Shown here: in pieces, positions 16,584-25,209 of the stretch
Numbering within the stretch: the stretch's first letter is position 1
Layout of the letters: every line of letters begins with the position of its first letter
NCBI GenBank assembly: GCA_021827865.1
Contig: JAKAUC010000020.1
Location: 36,751 to 100,750 of the forward strand
DNA length: 64,000 nucleotides
Source of the DNA: an archaeon
Lineage (GTDB): Archaea > Thermoproteota > Nitrososphaeria > Nitrososphaerales > Gagatemarchaeaceae
Reading direction: 5' to 3'
Program-made: the position numbers and the translations under genes
Notes under the pieces: generated by a model
What the model was told of the DNA's origin: nothing
What the model saw: the letters and a program-made list of their open reading frames with translations, nothing else
The model's database searches: none

Positions 16584-18223
16584 AAGTCTCCGAACTCCTC
16601 GTCGCCTCACTCGAAGGATATGGCGTCAGGAGGGCCTACGGGCTCGTCGGCACCTCGGTCCTCGATCTGATGGACGCGCTCTCCGGGAGCGGAATCAGGT
16701 ACGTCTCCACCAGACACGAGCAGGTCGCGGTCAGCATGGCCGATGCAGAAGGGAGGGTCACGGGAAGGCCGGGAGTCGCGCTGGTGCACGGTGGGCCGGG
16801 TTTCCTGAACTCTCTCGTCGGCCTGGCGAACGCGTGGAAGGACGGTTCCCCCATGCTTCTCGTGGCGGGGGCCGTGAAGCGGAGGATGTCAGGGATGGAC
16901 TCCTGGCTGGAGATACCACAGACTGACATGGCAAGGAGCTTGGTCAAGGGATCATGGCGGATCGAGAAAGGGATGGGAGCTGGGAAGGCGATTGCTGACG
17001 CATTCTCACTGGCTGCCTCGGCCCCGGCAGGGCCGGTCTACCTCGAAGTCCCAGACGACGTCTGGTCTCAGGAGGCAGGAAGGCAGGTAGTCCAGGCCTC
17101 CGCAGTTGAAGAGAAGCAGGCCAGGGAAGAAGAGGTGAAGCTCGCCGCCGGAGCCCTGGCCAAGGCCGAGAGACCCCTCTTGGTGGTCGGGGGAGGAATC
17201 AACTCCCCACGGGGGTCGGAGGCCCTCGCAGACTTGTTGTCGAAGACGAAGATACCCTCTGTGTCGACCGGGAATGGCAGGGGGGCGGTGCCTGAGGATA
17301 GCCCGATGTCGCTTGGGAGGATCGGGTTCGGCGGGGTCAGGGTCGCCGACGCCGCCCTCGCCCAGGCCGACATGGTCCTTTGCCTCGGGTGCGGCCTTTC
17401 TGACGTCTCGACGTTCGGCTTCAACACCGCCCCCAGGGGCGAAGTCTACGCGGTGAACATGGACCCTCTCTGGGACAAGAAGCCAATCCCCTACGCCATG
17501 CATTCTGATGCGGACGCCTCGGAATTCGCGAAGAGGCTCGCGGCCGTGGTCGAAGCGAGTGCGAAAGACGGCTGGAGGAGCAGGATCGAGGGCGAGAGGG
17601 AAGGGTGGCGTGTGATTCTAAGCGAAGCGGAGAGGCGCCACAAGCCAGGATACGCGAACCCTGCCGGCTTCCTTTCAGCCCTCGACCGGGCCCTTCCCAG
17701 GGATGCGATCCTCGCAGCCGGACAGGGGCTCCACCAAGTGTACGCGTACGCGTGCCTCAAGGTCAGGTCTAGCCGCAGCTTCCTAGCGGCCACCAACATG
17801 GGCTCGATGGGGTTCGTCTTCCCGGCCGTCCTCGGGGCCAAGATGGCGCTCCCGGAGAGGGAGGTCGTGGGAGTCATGGGGGACGGGGAGTTCATGATGA
17901 CTCTACATGACATGGAGACGGCGGTAAGGGAAAGGATAGGAGCGAAGGTGGTCGTGGTGAACGACAACTCGTACAGGGTGCTCCTGATGAGGCAGAAGAT
18001 CCAGAAGATGGGGAGAGTGTACGGGACCACCCATGCCAACCCAGACTTCGCGAAAGTCGCCGATGCCTTCGGCGCCAAAGGAATGGTGGTCGACTCCGAC
18101 GACAGGACCAGAGACGCGGTAGATTTCATCATGGAGAAATCGGACGTTCCCCTAGTCCTAGAGCTCAGGGTTGACCCGGAGGACCTCCCTCCGGTCAACA
18201 TCCAGGGCTCGCTCATGTTCTGA
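16580..18223 (+). CDS. Thiamine diphosphate enzyme of the acetolactate synthase/decarboxylase family
   Basis: A 547-residue three-domain ThDP enzyme. The N-terminal PYR domain carries the activating Glu in TRHEQVAV, the central domain is Rossmann-like, and the C-terminal PP domain has the cofactor motif GDGEFMMTLHDMETAV ending in NDNS. Family members include acetolactate synthase, benzoylformate/phenylpyruvate decarboxylase and oxalyl-CoA decarboxylase. There is no adjacent regulatory ilvH and the upstream gene is a 2-hydroxyacid dehydrogenase, so a catabolic 2-oxoacid decarboxylase or ligase role is more likely than branched-chain synthesis. The substrate is not readable from sequence. Confidence 0.82.
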   Translation: MKVSELLVASLEGYGVRRAYGLVGTSVLDLMDALSGSGIRYVSTRHEQVAVSMADAEGRVTGRPGVALVHGGPGFLNSLVGLANAWKDGSPMLLVAGAVKRRMSGMDSWLEIPQTDMARSLVKGSWRIEKGMGAGKAIADAFSLAASAPAGPVYLEVPDDVWSQEAGRQVVQASAVEEKQAREEEVKLAAGALAKAERPLLVVGGGINSPRGSEALADLLSKTKIPSVSTGNGRGAVPEDSPMSLGRIGFGGVRVADAALAQADMVLCLGCGLSDVSTFGFNTAPRGEVYAVNMDPLWDKKPIPYAMHSDADASEFAKRLAAVVEASAKDGWRSRIEGEREGWRVILSEAERRHKPGYANPAGFLSALDRALPRDAILAAGQGLHQVYAYACLKVRSSRSFLAATNMGSMGFVFPAVLGAKMALPEREVVGVMGDGEFMMTLHDMETAVRERIGAKVVVVNDNSYRVLLMRQKIQKMGRVYGTTHANPDFAKVADAFGAKGMVVDSDDRTRDAVDFIMEKSDVPLVLELRVDPEDLPPVNIQGSLMF

Positions 18224-18261
18224 GGGCCTGCTTTAAACGCCGCTCATGCGGGCGCCGGGCC

Positions 18262-19452
18262 ATGGACTTCGCGGCAGAAGCAAAACGCATCGAACCGGAG
18301 ATAATCGCGAACAGGAGGAAGCTCCACCAGCATCCGGAGCTCGCCTACCACGAGGAATGGACTTCGGAGTATGTGGCGCGGACCCTCGAGGCCATGGGAA
18401 TGGAGGTCAAGAGGATGACCGGGGGGACGGGGGTGCTGGGCACCTTGAAGGGAGCCAAGAAGGGGAAGGTGGTCGCACTAAGGGCGGACATGGATGCGCT
18501 CCCCGTCACGGAGGCGGCCGACGTGGAGTTCAAGTCGAAGATAGACGGGGTGATGCACGCGTGCGGGCATGACGCCCATATGGCGATGCTCCTGGGGGCG
18601 GCGAAGCTCCTGTCAGGTCAAAAAAGAGAGCTGTGTGGGACCGTGAAGTTTCTCTTCCAGCCTGCGGAGGAGCACGGAGGGAGGGGCGGGGCGCTGCCGA
18701 TGATCGAAGCCGGAGTGATGAAGGACCCCAAGGTGGACTACGTCTTTGGGCTACACATCGACTGTGCCAGGAGGTCGGCGGTGTTCGGGGTGGGGGAGGG
18801 CCCGATAATGGCCGCGCCGGACTCGTTCGTGGTGAAGATTGCGGGCAAGGGAGGGCACGGATCAGCCCCACACGAGACGGTAGACCCGATCTACCTGGCG
18901 GCCCACGTGATCCTCGCGCTGCAGGGAGTGTCGTCGAGGATGATCAACCCGGTCAGGCCGTTCGTGATCACGGTCGGGTCCATCCATTCTGGGACGAAGG
19001 AGAACATAATACCAGACACGGCCGAGTTGCATGGAACCATCAGGACGCTTGACGAGCAGACGAGGAGCCTTGCGAAGCGGAAGGTGGCAAGCGTGGCGAA
19101 GGAAGTCTGCAGGGCGTTCGGAGGGTCCGCAGAAGTGACCTTCGAAAGGGATGCCTATCCCGTGACTGTCAACGACCCGAGGACGACCGCCAAGGCGAGG
19201 GCCGTCCTCGCCAAGGTCCGCGGGGCCAGGGTGAAGAAGGCAGAGCCGATACTCGGCGGGGAGGACTTCTCCAGGTTCCTGCAGAAAGCGCCGGGGACCT
19301 TCTACTTTTTGGGGAGCTTCAACCCCACGAAGGGTTGCGTCTATCCGAACCACAGCTCAAAGTTCAAGGTGGACGAAGATGTGCTCAAGATCGGAGCGGC
19401 TTCGCTGGCTTCTCTGGCGTTTGAATTCGGAAGGCCAGGCGGCAGAGCCTAG
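18262..19452 (+). CDS. M20-family metal-dependent amidohydrolase/carboxypeptidase
   Basis: A 396-residue dizinc hydrolase of the M20D (IAA-amino acid hydrolase/hippuricase-like) group. Motifs: LHQHPEL, RADMDALP, ACGHDAHM (metal ligand His), FQPAEE (catalytic Glu pair), a GKGGHGSAPH lid/dimerisation motif, and the C-terminal GGEDFSRF. It hydrolyses N-acyl amino acids or similar amides. The start is ATG 18262, 38 bases after the ThDP gene on the same strand; its stop is 9 bases from the MBL gene. The substrate cannot be predicted beyond the family. Confidence 0.88.
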   Translation: MDFAAEAKRIEPEIIANRRKLHQHPELAYHEEWTSEYVARTLEAMGMEVKRMTGGTGVLGTLKGAKKGKVVALRADMDALPVTEAADVEFKSKIDGVMHACGHDAHMAMLLGAAKLLSGQKRELCGTVKFLFQPAEEHGGRGGALPMIEAGVMKDPKVDYVFGLHIDCARRSAVFGVGEGPIMAAPDSFVVKIAGKGGHGSAPHETVDPIYLAAHVILALQGVSSRMINPVRPFVITVGSIHSGTKENIIPDTAELHGTIRTLDEQTRSLAKRKVASVAKEVCRAFGGSAEVTFERDAYPVTVNDPRTTAKARAVLAKVRGARVKKAEPILGGEDFSRFLQKAPGTFYFLGSFNPTKGCVYPNHSSKFKVDEDVLKIGAASLASLAFEFGRPGGRA

Positions 19453-19461
19453 GGGAGAGAA

Positions 19462-20364
19462 TTGTTCGCCACCAGGGTCTCAGAGCGAGTCTACCTCCTG
19501 GACACATATGCGCTCGGAGTGCCCGGGACGGTCGGCGCCTACCTCGTGAAGGGACCAAGGCCAGCGCTGGTGGACTGCGGATACGCCTCTTCCTATGAAA
19601 GCGTGCTGCGCGGGCTGGCGGAGACGGGGGTCATGCCTTCAGACGTGAGATACGTGATCCCGACCCACGTCCATCTCGATCACGCCGGGGCCGCAGGGAA
19701 GCTGCTCGGGGAGATGCCCAATGCGGAGGTGCTCGCGCAGGAGAAGGCGGTTCCCCATCTCGTCGACCCGACCCGCCTGGTGGAAAGCTCCACCAGAGTC
19801 TTCGGCAAAGAGATGATGGAACTGTATGGCGTTCCCAAACCCATACCGGCCTCCAGGATCATGGCCGTCGGAGAAGAGGCGTCCCTGGACCTGGGAGACG
19901 GGCTCACAGCGACCATGATGCACGCCCCAGGACATGCTCCCCATCAGATTTCAGTGAGCCTCGACGGGACCAGGGCCCTCCTTACTGCAGACTCGGTGGG
20001 GATCGTCTATCCCGGACTGAAGGCATTGATCCCCACCACGCCCCCTCCGAGCTTCCACCCCTCGGAACTGGTAGCCACTATCGCTAAACTGAAGCAGACG
20101 TCCCCCGTCGAGCTCCTCGTCCCCCACTTCGGGACGCGGAGAGACGTCGACTGGGTGTTCGACAGGACCGCAGAGCTGGTGGAAAGCTGGGTAGGCAGGG
20201 TAAAGGAGATGTGGAAGCAGAAGATGACGCTGGACGAGGCCGCCGAGGAGATGGAGCGCACTGTGATGGCGGACGCGGGTGTGGAGGGGCTCCCCATCTA
20301 CGCGAGGATATCCGTCAGGACCTCCACCATGGGCATAATGCACTATTTGGAAAAGAACGCTTGA
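19462..20364 (+). CDS. Metallo-beta-lactamase-fold hydrolase
   Basis: A 300-residue MBL-fold protein beginning at TTG 19462. Metal-binding residues are complete: THVHLDHAG (HxHxDH), His in APGHAPHQ, Asp in LLTADSVG, His in LVPHFGT. A helical C-terminal segment (about 225-300) resembles the extra region of glyoxalase II/lactonase-like members. It is likely cytoplasmic. Its position in a tight plus-strand run between an amidohydrolase and a LigB-like protein suggests thioester, lactone or ester hydrolysis in the same pathway; that is inference. Confidence 0.82.
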   Translation: MFATRVSERVYLLDTYALGVPGTVGAYLVKGPRPALVDCGYASSYESVLRGLAETGVMPSDVRYVIPTHVHLDHAGAAGKLLGEMPNAEVLAQEKAVPHLVDPTRLVESSTRVFGKEMMELYGVPKPIPASRIMAVGEEASLDLGDGLTATMMHAPGHAPHQISVSLDGTRALLTADSVGIVYPGLKALIPTTPPPSFHPSELVATIAKLKQTSPVELLVPHFGTRRDVDWVFDRTAELVESWVGRVKEMWKQKMTLDEAAEEMERTVMADAGVEGLPIYARISVRTSTMGIMHYLEKNA

Positions 20365-20389
20365 ATATCTCGGCGGGTCACTGCCCGCC

Positions 20390-21262
20390 ATGCCCCTAGT
20401 CTACGCCTGTATAGCACCCCACGGGACCGAAGTCGTCCCCGCCCTGGCGGGGAAGAAGTCCATGCGCTTCAGCCAGACGAGAGCGGGGATGCAGAAGCTG
20501 GCGGAGGAGATCAAGGAGGCGCGCCCTGACACGGTGGTGGTGGCCACCCCCCACAATCTCAGGCTCCACAGGCATATCGGCGTAGTGACTGCAGAGAACT
20601 CGTCAGGCGTCCTGCGGGAGGCGGGCGGAGAGATCAGGCTCAGAGCCAGGTGCGACGTGGAGTTCGCGAAAAGGCTGGTCTTGGCGGCCGAAGGGCGGAG
20701 ACTCCCGGTCGTGGGCGCCACCTATGGGGTGAACGAGGGGCCACTCTCGGACATGGCCATGGATTGGGGGACCCTGGTCCCGCTCTGGTTCCTCGTCAGG
20801 GGGACCCGCCTCGGGAGCAGAATAGTGATCGTCACGCCGTCAAGGGGGATACCTCTCTCCCAGAACTTCGAGTTCGGGAAGGTCATAGCACAGGTCGCAG
20901 AAGGACAGACGAAGCGCGTTGCCCTCGTCGCCAGCTCGGACCAGGCCCACGCCCACAAGAAGGGAGGGCCTTACGGCTACAGCCCTGCTGCAGCGGAGTA
21001 TGACAACTTGGTGGTAGACGCGGTGAAGGAGAACAAGCTCGAGTCCGTCTTAGAGGTCAGGGCCAGCCTCGTCGACAAGGCCAAGCCCGACAGCCTGTGG
21101 CAGATGGCCATGCTCGCGGGGGCGCTTTCCGTGGTCCCCATGTGGGGGAGACTTCACTCATACCAGGTCGCAACCTACTTCGGGATGGTCTGCGCCAGCT
21201 ACTTCAGGAGGTCGAAGACCTCGCCGAGCGCGGCAATCTTGGGGCAGTCGGTCGCCCCATAG
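20390..21262 (+). CDS. Extradiol dioxygenase class III (LigB-like) family protein
   Basis: A 290-residue member of the LigB/catalytic extradiol dioxygenase superfamily. An N-terminal PHG and a TPHN segment supply the usual iron-ligand histidines, MDWGTLVPLWFL matches the conserved family segment, and SSDQAHAH lies in the second half. Members open catechol-type rings; relatives include the MEMO/AmmeMemoRadiSam B proteins, so a non-dioxygenase role is possible. It is the last gene of the 15.6-21.3 kb plus-strand run. Its 3' end overlaps the convergent HAD gene by 64 bases, so the two messages can pair. Confidence 0.75.
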   Translation: MPLVYACIAPHGTEVVPALAGKKSMRFSQTRAGMQKLAEEIKEARPDTVVVATPHNLRLHRHIGVVTAENSSGVLREAGGEIRLRARCDVEFAKRLVLAAEGRRLPVVGATYGVNEGPLSDMAMDWGTLVPLWFLVRGTRLGSRIVIVTPSRGIPLSQNFEFGKVIAQVAEGQTKRVALVASSDQAHAHKKGGPYGYSPAAAEYDNLVVDAVKENKLESVLEVRASLVDKAKPDSLWQMAMLAGALSVVPMWGRLHSYQVATYFGMVCASYFRRSKTSPSAAILGQSVAP

Positions 21263-21900
21263 TTCCCTTCCCTGTCTATCAGCAACCCCTCGAGTCCGGC
21301 GTTCCTGGCTCCCGCCACGTCGGCCTCATAGAGATCTCCGACGTGGAGCGCCTCCGAAGGCCTGGCCGCAACCTTTCGCAATGCGATCCTGAATATCTCC
21401 GGATTCGGCTTCGACACCCCCACCACCCCGGAGACGACTATCACCGAGATGTAACGCGAGAGCCCCAGCGACTCGATGGTCTTCAAAGTGCCTGACGGGG
21501 CGTTGGAGACAAGTGCCAGCTTGTATCCTTCCTCCTTCAGCCGGCGCAGCGTAGGCTCTGCGTCGGGATACAGCTCGAGAGGCACAGAACGCTGAGTCTC
21601 GTCCCACATGCTCCCCATCAGCGATGCGGCGTGGGCACTCTCTTCCTCCGGGCGCCCGGGAAAGAGGTGGTCGAAGACCATGGAGTCCAGGACGCGATAC
21701 GACTCTTCCACCTGGCCACGAGTGGAGTCCCTGCTGCCATAAGCGGAGAGCCACCCAGGCTCGACCCTGAAGTAGGCTGCACGGACCTGTTCTGGGGTCG
21801 CTGGGTAGCCGCAGCCTGAGAGGATGGAGCTGATTATCACGTCCCTCCTCATCACCATGAGGGTCCCGCCGAGGTCGAAGAAGACAGCCGTCTTTGGCAA
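21199..21900 (-). CDS. HAD-superfamily hydrolase (phosphoglycolate phosphatase-like)
   Basis: A 233-residue Rossmannoid phosphatase. Motif I FFDLGGTL (nucleophile Asp, with Gly where many have the second Asp), helical cap region (about 20-110), motif II VSNAP, motif III Lys in GVSKPNPE, motif IV GDLYEADVAGA. The start is ATG 21900. The first motif with DLGGT is common in HAD proteins acting on small phosphometabolites. Its 3' end runs antisense into the LigB-like gene. The substrate is unknown. Confidence 0.83.
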   Translation of the reverse strand: MPKTAVFFDLGGTLMVMRRDVIISSILSGCGYPATPEQVRAAYFRVEPGWLSAYGSRDSTRGQVEESYRVLDSMVFDHLFPGRPEEESAHAASLMGSMWDETQRSVPLELYPDAEPTLRRLKEEGYKLALVSNAPSGTLKTIESLGLSRYISVIVVSGVVGVSKPNPEIFRIALRKVAARPSEALHVGDLYEADVAGARNAGLEGLLIDREGNYGATDCPKIAALGEVFDLLK

Positions 21901-22060
21901 GGCGCTCTCCTGCTCCCGCGGCTAGATATGCAGAGCGGAAGAACTCGACCTCGGAACACGGGGTCGGAGCGCACCGGACGAGACAGTCACAGGGACTACA
22001 GGATTGGACCCGGACCTAGGAGCCGGTTCCTCCTTTCGGTTCGGTCTGGGCGTCATACCC

Positions 22061-23245
22061 CTACCGGGAGGACTCGAGGGCGGCAACTATCCTTTCGTGG
22101 CTCTGCTGGGGCCCCTCCAAGCCGGTGTTCAGTATGATGCATGGGACCTTCCACTTCTCGAACATCATCCCGAAGAATGCGGCCTGTCTGTCGTCATCCC
22201 TCTCCAGCAGGTATGGGTTGTACCAGGGCTCAAACGACGTCGTCCCCCATTTCTCCTTTGGCCCCGCCCCGGGCAGCACCATGTACTCTCCCTTCCTCAG
22301 GACGCCTATCGCCTCTCGGGGCGAAAGCCTGGCTTCGGCCGGGCTGTGACCGTCCCTCCTCAAAAGCACGACGAGGTTGACCGGCACCTCGTTCACCACT
22401 TTGCTCGCGCCCAGTATGTCCTCCCTCCTGACGAGCGCCCTCGAATTGCCGAAGGCGTAGTAGCAGCGCCCCATCCCCTCGTTGAAGACGCACCTTCGGT
22501 GCGTGACGGAGCATTGCTCAGCCCCCTCCGGGTACTCGCAGTCCTCCTTCACCGTCGTGACGTTTTCATTGATGGACCTGTCGAAGACTCCCCTCAGCCA
22601 GACCTGCTCCCTCTGGGATTCCGTTCTCATGTACAACGACCTCTCCGGCTGCCTCGCCACCAGGTCATCACTCGGGTGATCCGGTGCAGGGTCGGGGAAT
22701 CGGATGTAAGCCCAGTCGTCACCGCATATCTTTCCTTCGCCGTTCATGAAGATGAGGAAGGCCTGGGTCGTCTTGCCCGTCCCCGTGGGTGCGATGATGA
22801 CGACCCCTCGCCCCCTGTGAAGGGCGGTCGCCCCGTGAATGGAGAGCGTGTTGGACTCTCTTTCGAGGATGGCGGCCACCATCCCCAATGCCCAGGACTT
22901 GCATTGTCCATAGTACTCCGTGTTCACGAAAAGAGCGGAGCGGAGCTCCGGCGAGTAGTACGCCGAGGGCTCCATCCCCTCGACGTTGACAGCAGAATAG
23001 ATCCTGGCCTGAACTTTGCCATCGGCCGCCGACCAGTTGTTCTGCCAGAACTCCGCCTGGTGAGCGCTGTTGGTGACGAGCTCGATCACCACGCCGTTCA
23101 GATTAGCCTTCAGGGACCTAGCACCGGCGAGGGAGCCCTCGGCCTTGCCCAGCAGCCTGCGAAAGTCCGAGGCGGGGGTGTTCTTGTCCCCTTTCACCCT
23201 CGCTCGGGACTGCGTGTCATAGTTCTTGAACTCCGTGGCCCTCAT
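22061..23245 (-). CDS. HPr kinase/PEPCK-like P-loop protein, function unknown
   Basis: A 394-residue protein with a Walker A motif IIAPTGTGKTT preceded by a short beta-rich run (HGATALHRGRGVV), the arrangement seen in HPr kinase/phosphorylase and PEP carboxykinase folds. Downstream are Asp-rich segments (CGDDWAY) that could bind Mg-ATP, and five or so cysteines in two close pairs. No PTS components are visible. ATG 23245 fits a TATA-like CTTAAAAC at 23273-23280 better than the frame start at 23251. It could be a protein or small-molecule kinase; the function is not established. Confidence 0.6.
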   Translation of the reverse strand: MRATEFKNYDTQSRARVKGDKNTPASDFRRLLGKAEGSLAGARSLKANLNGVVIELVTNSAHQAEFWQNNWSAADGKVQARIYSAVNVEGMEPSAYYSPELRSALFVNTEYYGQCKSWALGMVAAILERESNTLSIHGATALHRGRGVVIIAPTGTGKTTQAFLIFMNGEGKICGDDWAYIRFPDPAPDHPSDDLVARQPERSLYMRTESQREQVWLRGVFDRSINENVTTVKEDCEYPEGAEQCSVTHRRCVFNEGMGRCYYAFGNSRALVRREDILGASKVVNEVPVNLVVLLRRDGHSPAEARLSPREAIGVLRKGEYMVLPGAGPKEKWGTTSFEPWYNPYLLERDDDRQAAFFGMMFEKWKVPCIILNTGLEGPQQSHERIVAALESSR

Positions 23246-23766
23246 GAGCAAAAACCGACCGGGCTTCGAGCCCTTAAAACCGTTGACGGACTGCCATCAC
23301 ACTTCTCTGAACGTCGAAGGCATCTCGCCGGGAGGCGCCGCAAGGGCTGGTCCGCCACGGCCAGGGGGCGTTGCGGTCCTCCCGATAGCCCGTAGGTTGC
23401 CGCCTTCTCCACGTCCAGCCCTCCCTTCTTGCATATCGAACGCGCCAGTCCAAACAACGACCGCCCGCCCCCCACCTCCCACTCCTATGAGGGCGCCGGT
23501 GACGTACCTCGAGGGAAGCACGGCTTCGCCGGAAGCGTGTGACGCGTTCCTCGCGGCCATCTTCGCCAGGTGCCTGTAGGTCGCGTAGTAGACGGGCTTC
23601 GGCGACGTGTCCAGTTTGACCGGGTGAGGGTCCCTGTTCGTCAGGGCCTGAGCCGGACGTTCTGCAACGGGGTGACTAAAAGCCCTACAGCGACCCGTGC
23701 GGGGCCTGAGGTCGAGCCCCGCCTGGTTTCCCGCTCCTCCCGGTGACCACGACCGTTGCCATGGCA
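23246..23766. other. Gene-poor spacer of about 520 bases
   Basis: No confident gene. The left end holds the TATA-like element (23273-23280) for the HPr-kinase-like gene. A minus-strand frame ending at 23297 contains a segment around 23480-23610 with a protein-like composition, but it lacks a convincing start and overlaps the 3' end of the serine hydrolase, so I do not call it. Confidence 0.4.
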
Positions 23767-25209
23767 TCAGCTCGGCCATGTGGCTTCAGAGCGGGGCGGC
23801 ATGGGACCCGACCTCCGGTACCTATACCTCTCGAAGAACAGCTCCACTCCGTGCTGGTTGAGTTTGAAGACGACGTCCATCCGAGCGGCGCCTTCGAGTG
23901 TGAAGAACCGCGCCTCGTCCTCCTCCTCGCCGTTGGGGACGAGTATGATGTTGTTGCCTATGTCCTCCCCGGAAAGCATGAGAAAGCTATTCACCCTCTT
24001 CACTTCGGCGACGAGGGTGCCCTTGTAGGTCATATACTGGCCCTCCAACTTCTTGAGTAGCCTTTCCAGCTTGACCGCCCGCAGCTCGCCTGGGTCGACC
24101 CCCAATAAGAGGGACACTGCGGACATCCCAAGAAGCCCCATGCTGTAGCCGGTGCCGTTCGAGAGCAGCACGACTCCTGAGCCGGCATCTCGGACATATT
24201 CGATGTCTGAGGTGTAGACGTCCACCGAGCCCCCGTGGCGGACGACCTTGTGCCCGTGGAAGTCGGGGATTATCAGGAGCCCATAACCGTAAGAGTCTCC
24301 CCCGTAGTTCTCAATGGGCCACTTCGCGTAAGGCGTTTCCATCTTTGAGAGGATGTCCATGGAAATCACCCTCTTCCCTTTGAACTCTCCGCCATCTATT
24401 AGCATGGACACATAGTTCGAAAGGTCGGCGGCGCAGCTCATGATGCCTCCTGCCGCGTCGCTCCCGTAGGGGACCGGGGTGGGCGTCAGCTTCGCGCCCC
24501 TTATGGCGTAAGGGGTGGCGACGTCGATGTCTGCCGAGATGTCAGGCTTGTCTAGGAAGGTCCTCTTCATTTCCAGCGGCGTCAGGACCTCAGACCGGAG
24601 ATAGTCGAACCAGTGGCGGCCGCTCGCCCTCGAGACTGCCTCGCCCAGGAGGACGAACCCCTCGTTGAGGTAGTGCACCTTCGCCCCCGGCCTGGACACA
24701 GCCCAGTCGTCGACGCCATCCAAGAAGGACCCCATGTCATCGAAGCTGGCTATGGGGAGCCAGTGGTGGTACTCCCTGAACGCGCTGAATAGGATGACCT
24801 CGAGAGAGCCCAACCCCGGGATCCCGCTCGTGTGAGAGAGCAGATGGTGGACTTCGACCCCTTCGAAGGCCTTTTGCTTGAGAGGGACGAATTTGGTTAC
24901 CGGGTCGTGGAAGTCCATCCTGCCTGACTCGACGAGCTTGCCGACGGCAAGGGCGACGAAGGACTTCGTGACGGATCCTATGCCGTAGAGTGTCTGCGGG
25001 GTCGCCGGGATGGCGCCCGCGGCGTCCTTCCATCCGAACCCCCTCGCATGCACCACTTCCCTGTCCTCGATGACTGCCGCAGACACGCTGGGAAGTTTGG
25101 TCTCGCTCATCTTCGCGAAGACCAGGTCGTCGAACCTCTGGGCGTCGAAAGCTACCACGGGAGGAGTTCTCGAGTTCAGGTTAAAAGACGTGCCGCGGTC
25201 GCAGCTCAC
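23767..25209 (-). CDS. Serine beta-lactamase-like hydrolase (class C/D-aminopeptidase type)
   Basis: A 480-residue penicillin-binding-fold enzyme. SxxK motif SVTK (about residues 78-81), YxN motif YLN in the middle, and HGG in VRHGGSVDVY are all present, so it should be catalytically competent. A C-terminal lipocalin-like extension of about 130 residues (after LLLGVD) is typical of archaeal and bacterial D-aminopeptidase/esterase relatives. There is no signal peptide. It overlaps the upstream M19 dipeptidase by 4 bases, suggesting a peptide or D-amino-acid pathway operon. Confidence 0.85.
   Translation of the reverse strand: MSCDRGTSFNLNSRTPPVVAFDAQRFDDLVFAKMSETKLPSVSAAVIEDREVVHARGFGWKDAAGAIPATPQTLYGIGSVTKSFVALAVGKLVESGRMDFHDPVTKFVPLKQKAFEGVEVHHLLSHTSGIPGLGSLEVILFSAFREYHHWLPIASFDDMGSFLDGVDDWAVSRPGAKVHYLNEGFVLLGEAVSRASGRHWFDYLRSEVLTPLEMKRTFLDKPDISADIDVATPYAIRGAKLTPTPVPYGSDAAGGIMSCAADLSNYVSMLIDGGEFKGKRVISMDILSKMETPYAKWPIENYGGDSYGYGLLIIPDFHGHKVVRHGGSVDVYTSDIEYVRDAGSGVVLLSNGTGYSMGLLGMSAVSLLLGVDPGELRAVKLERLLKKLEGQYMTYKGTLVAEVKRVNSFLMLSGEDIGNNIILVPNGEEEDEARFFTLEGAARMDVVFKLNQHGVELFFERYRYRRSGPMPPRSEATWPS

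Noticed and set aside
22004..23395. 463-residue plus-strand frame opposite the HPr-kinase-like gene
   Set aside because: It is Arg/Pro/Gly rich with no motif, as expected for a shadow frame in GC-rich DNA, whereas the minus strand has a Walker A motif and a fitting promoter.
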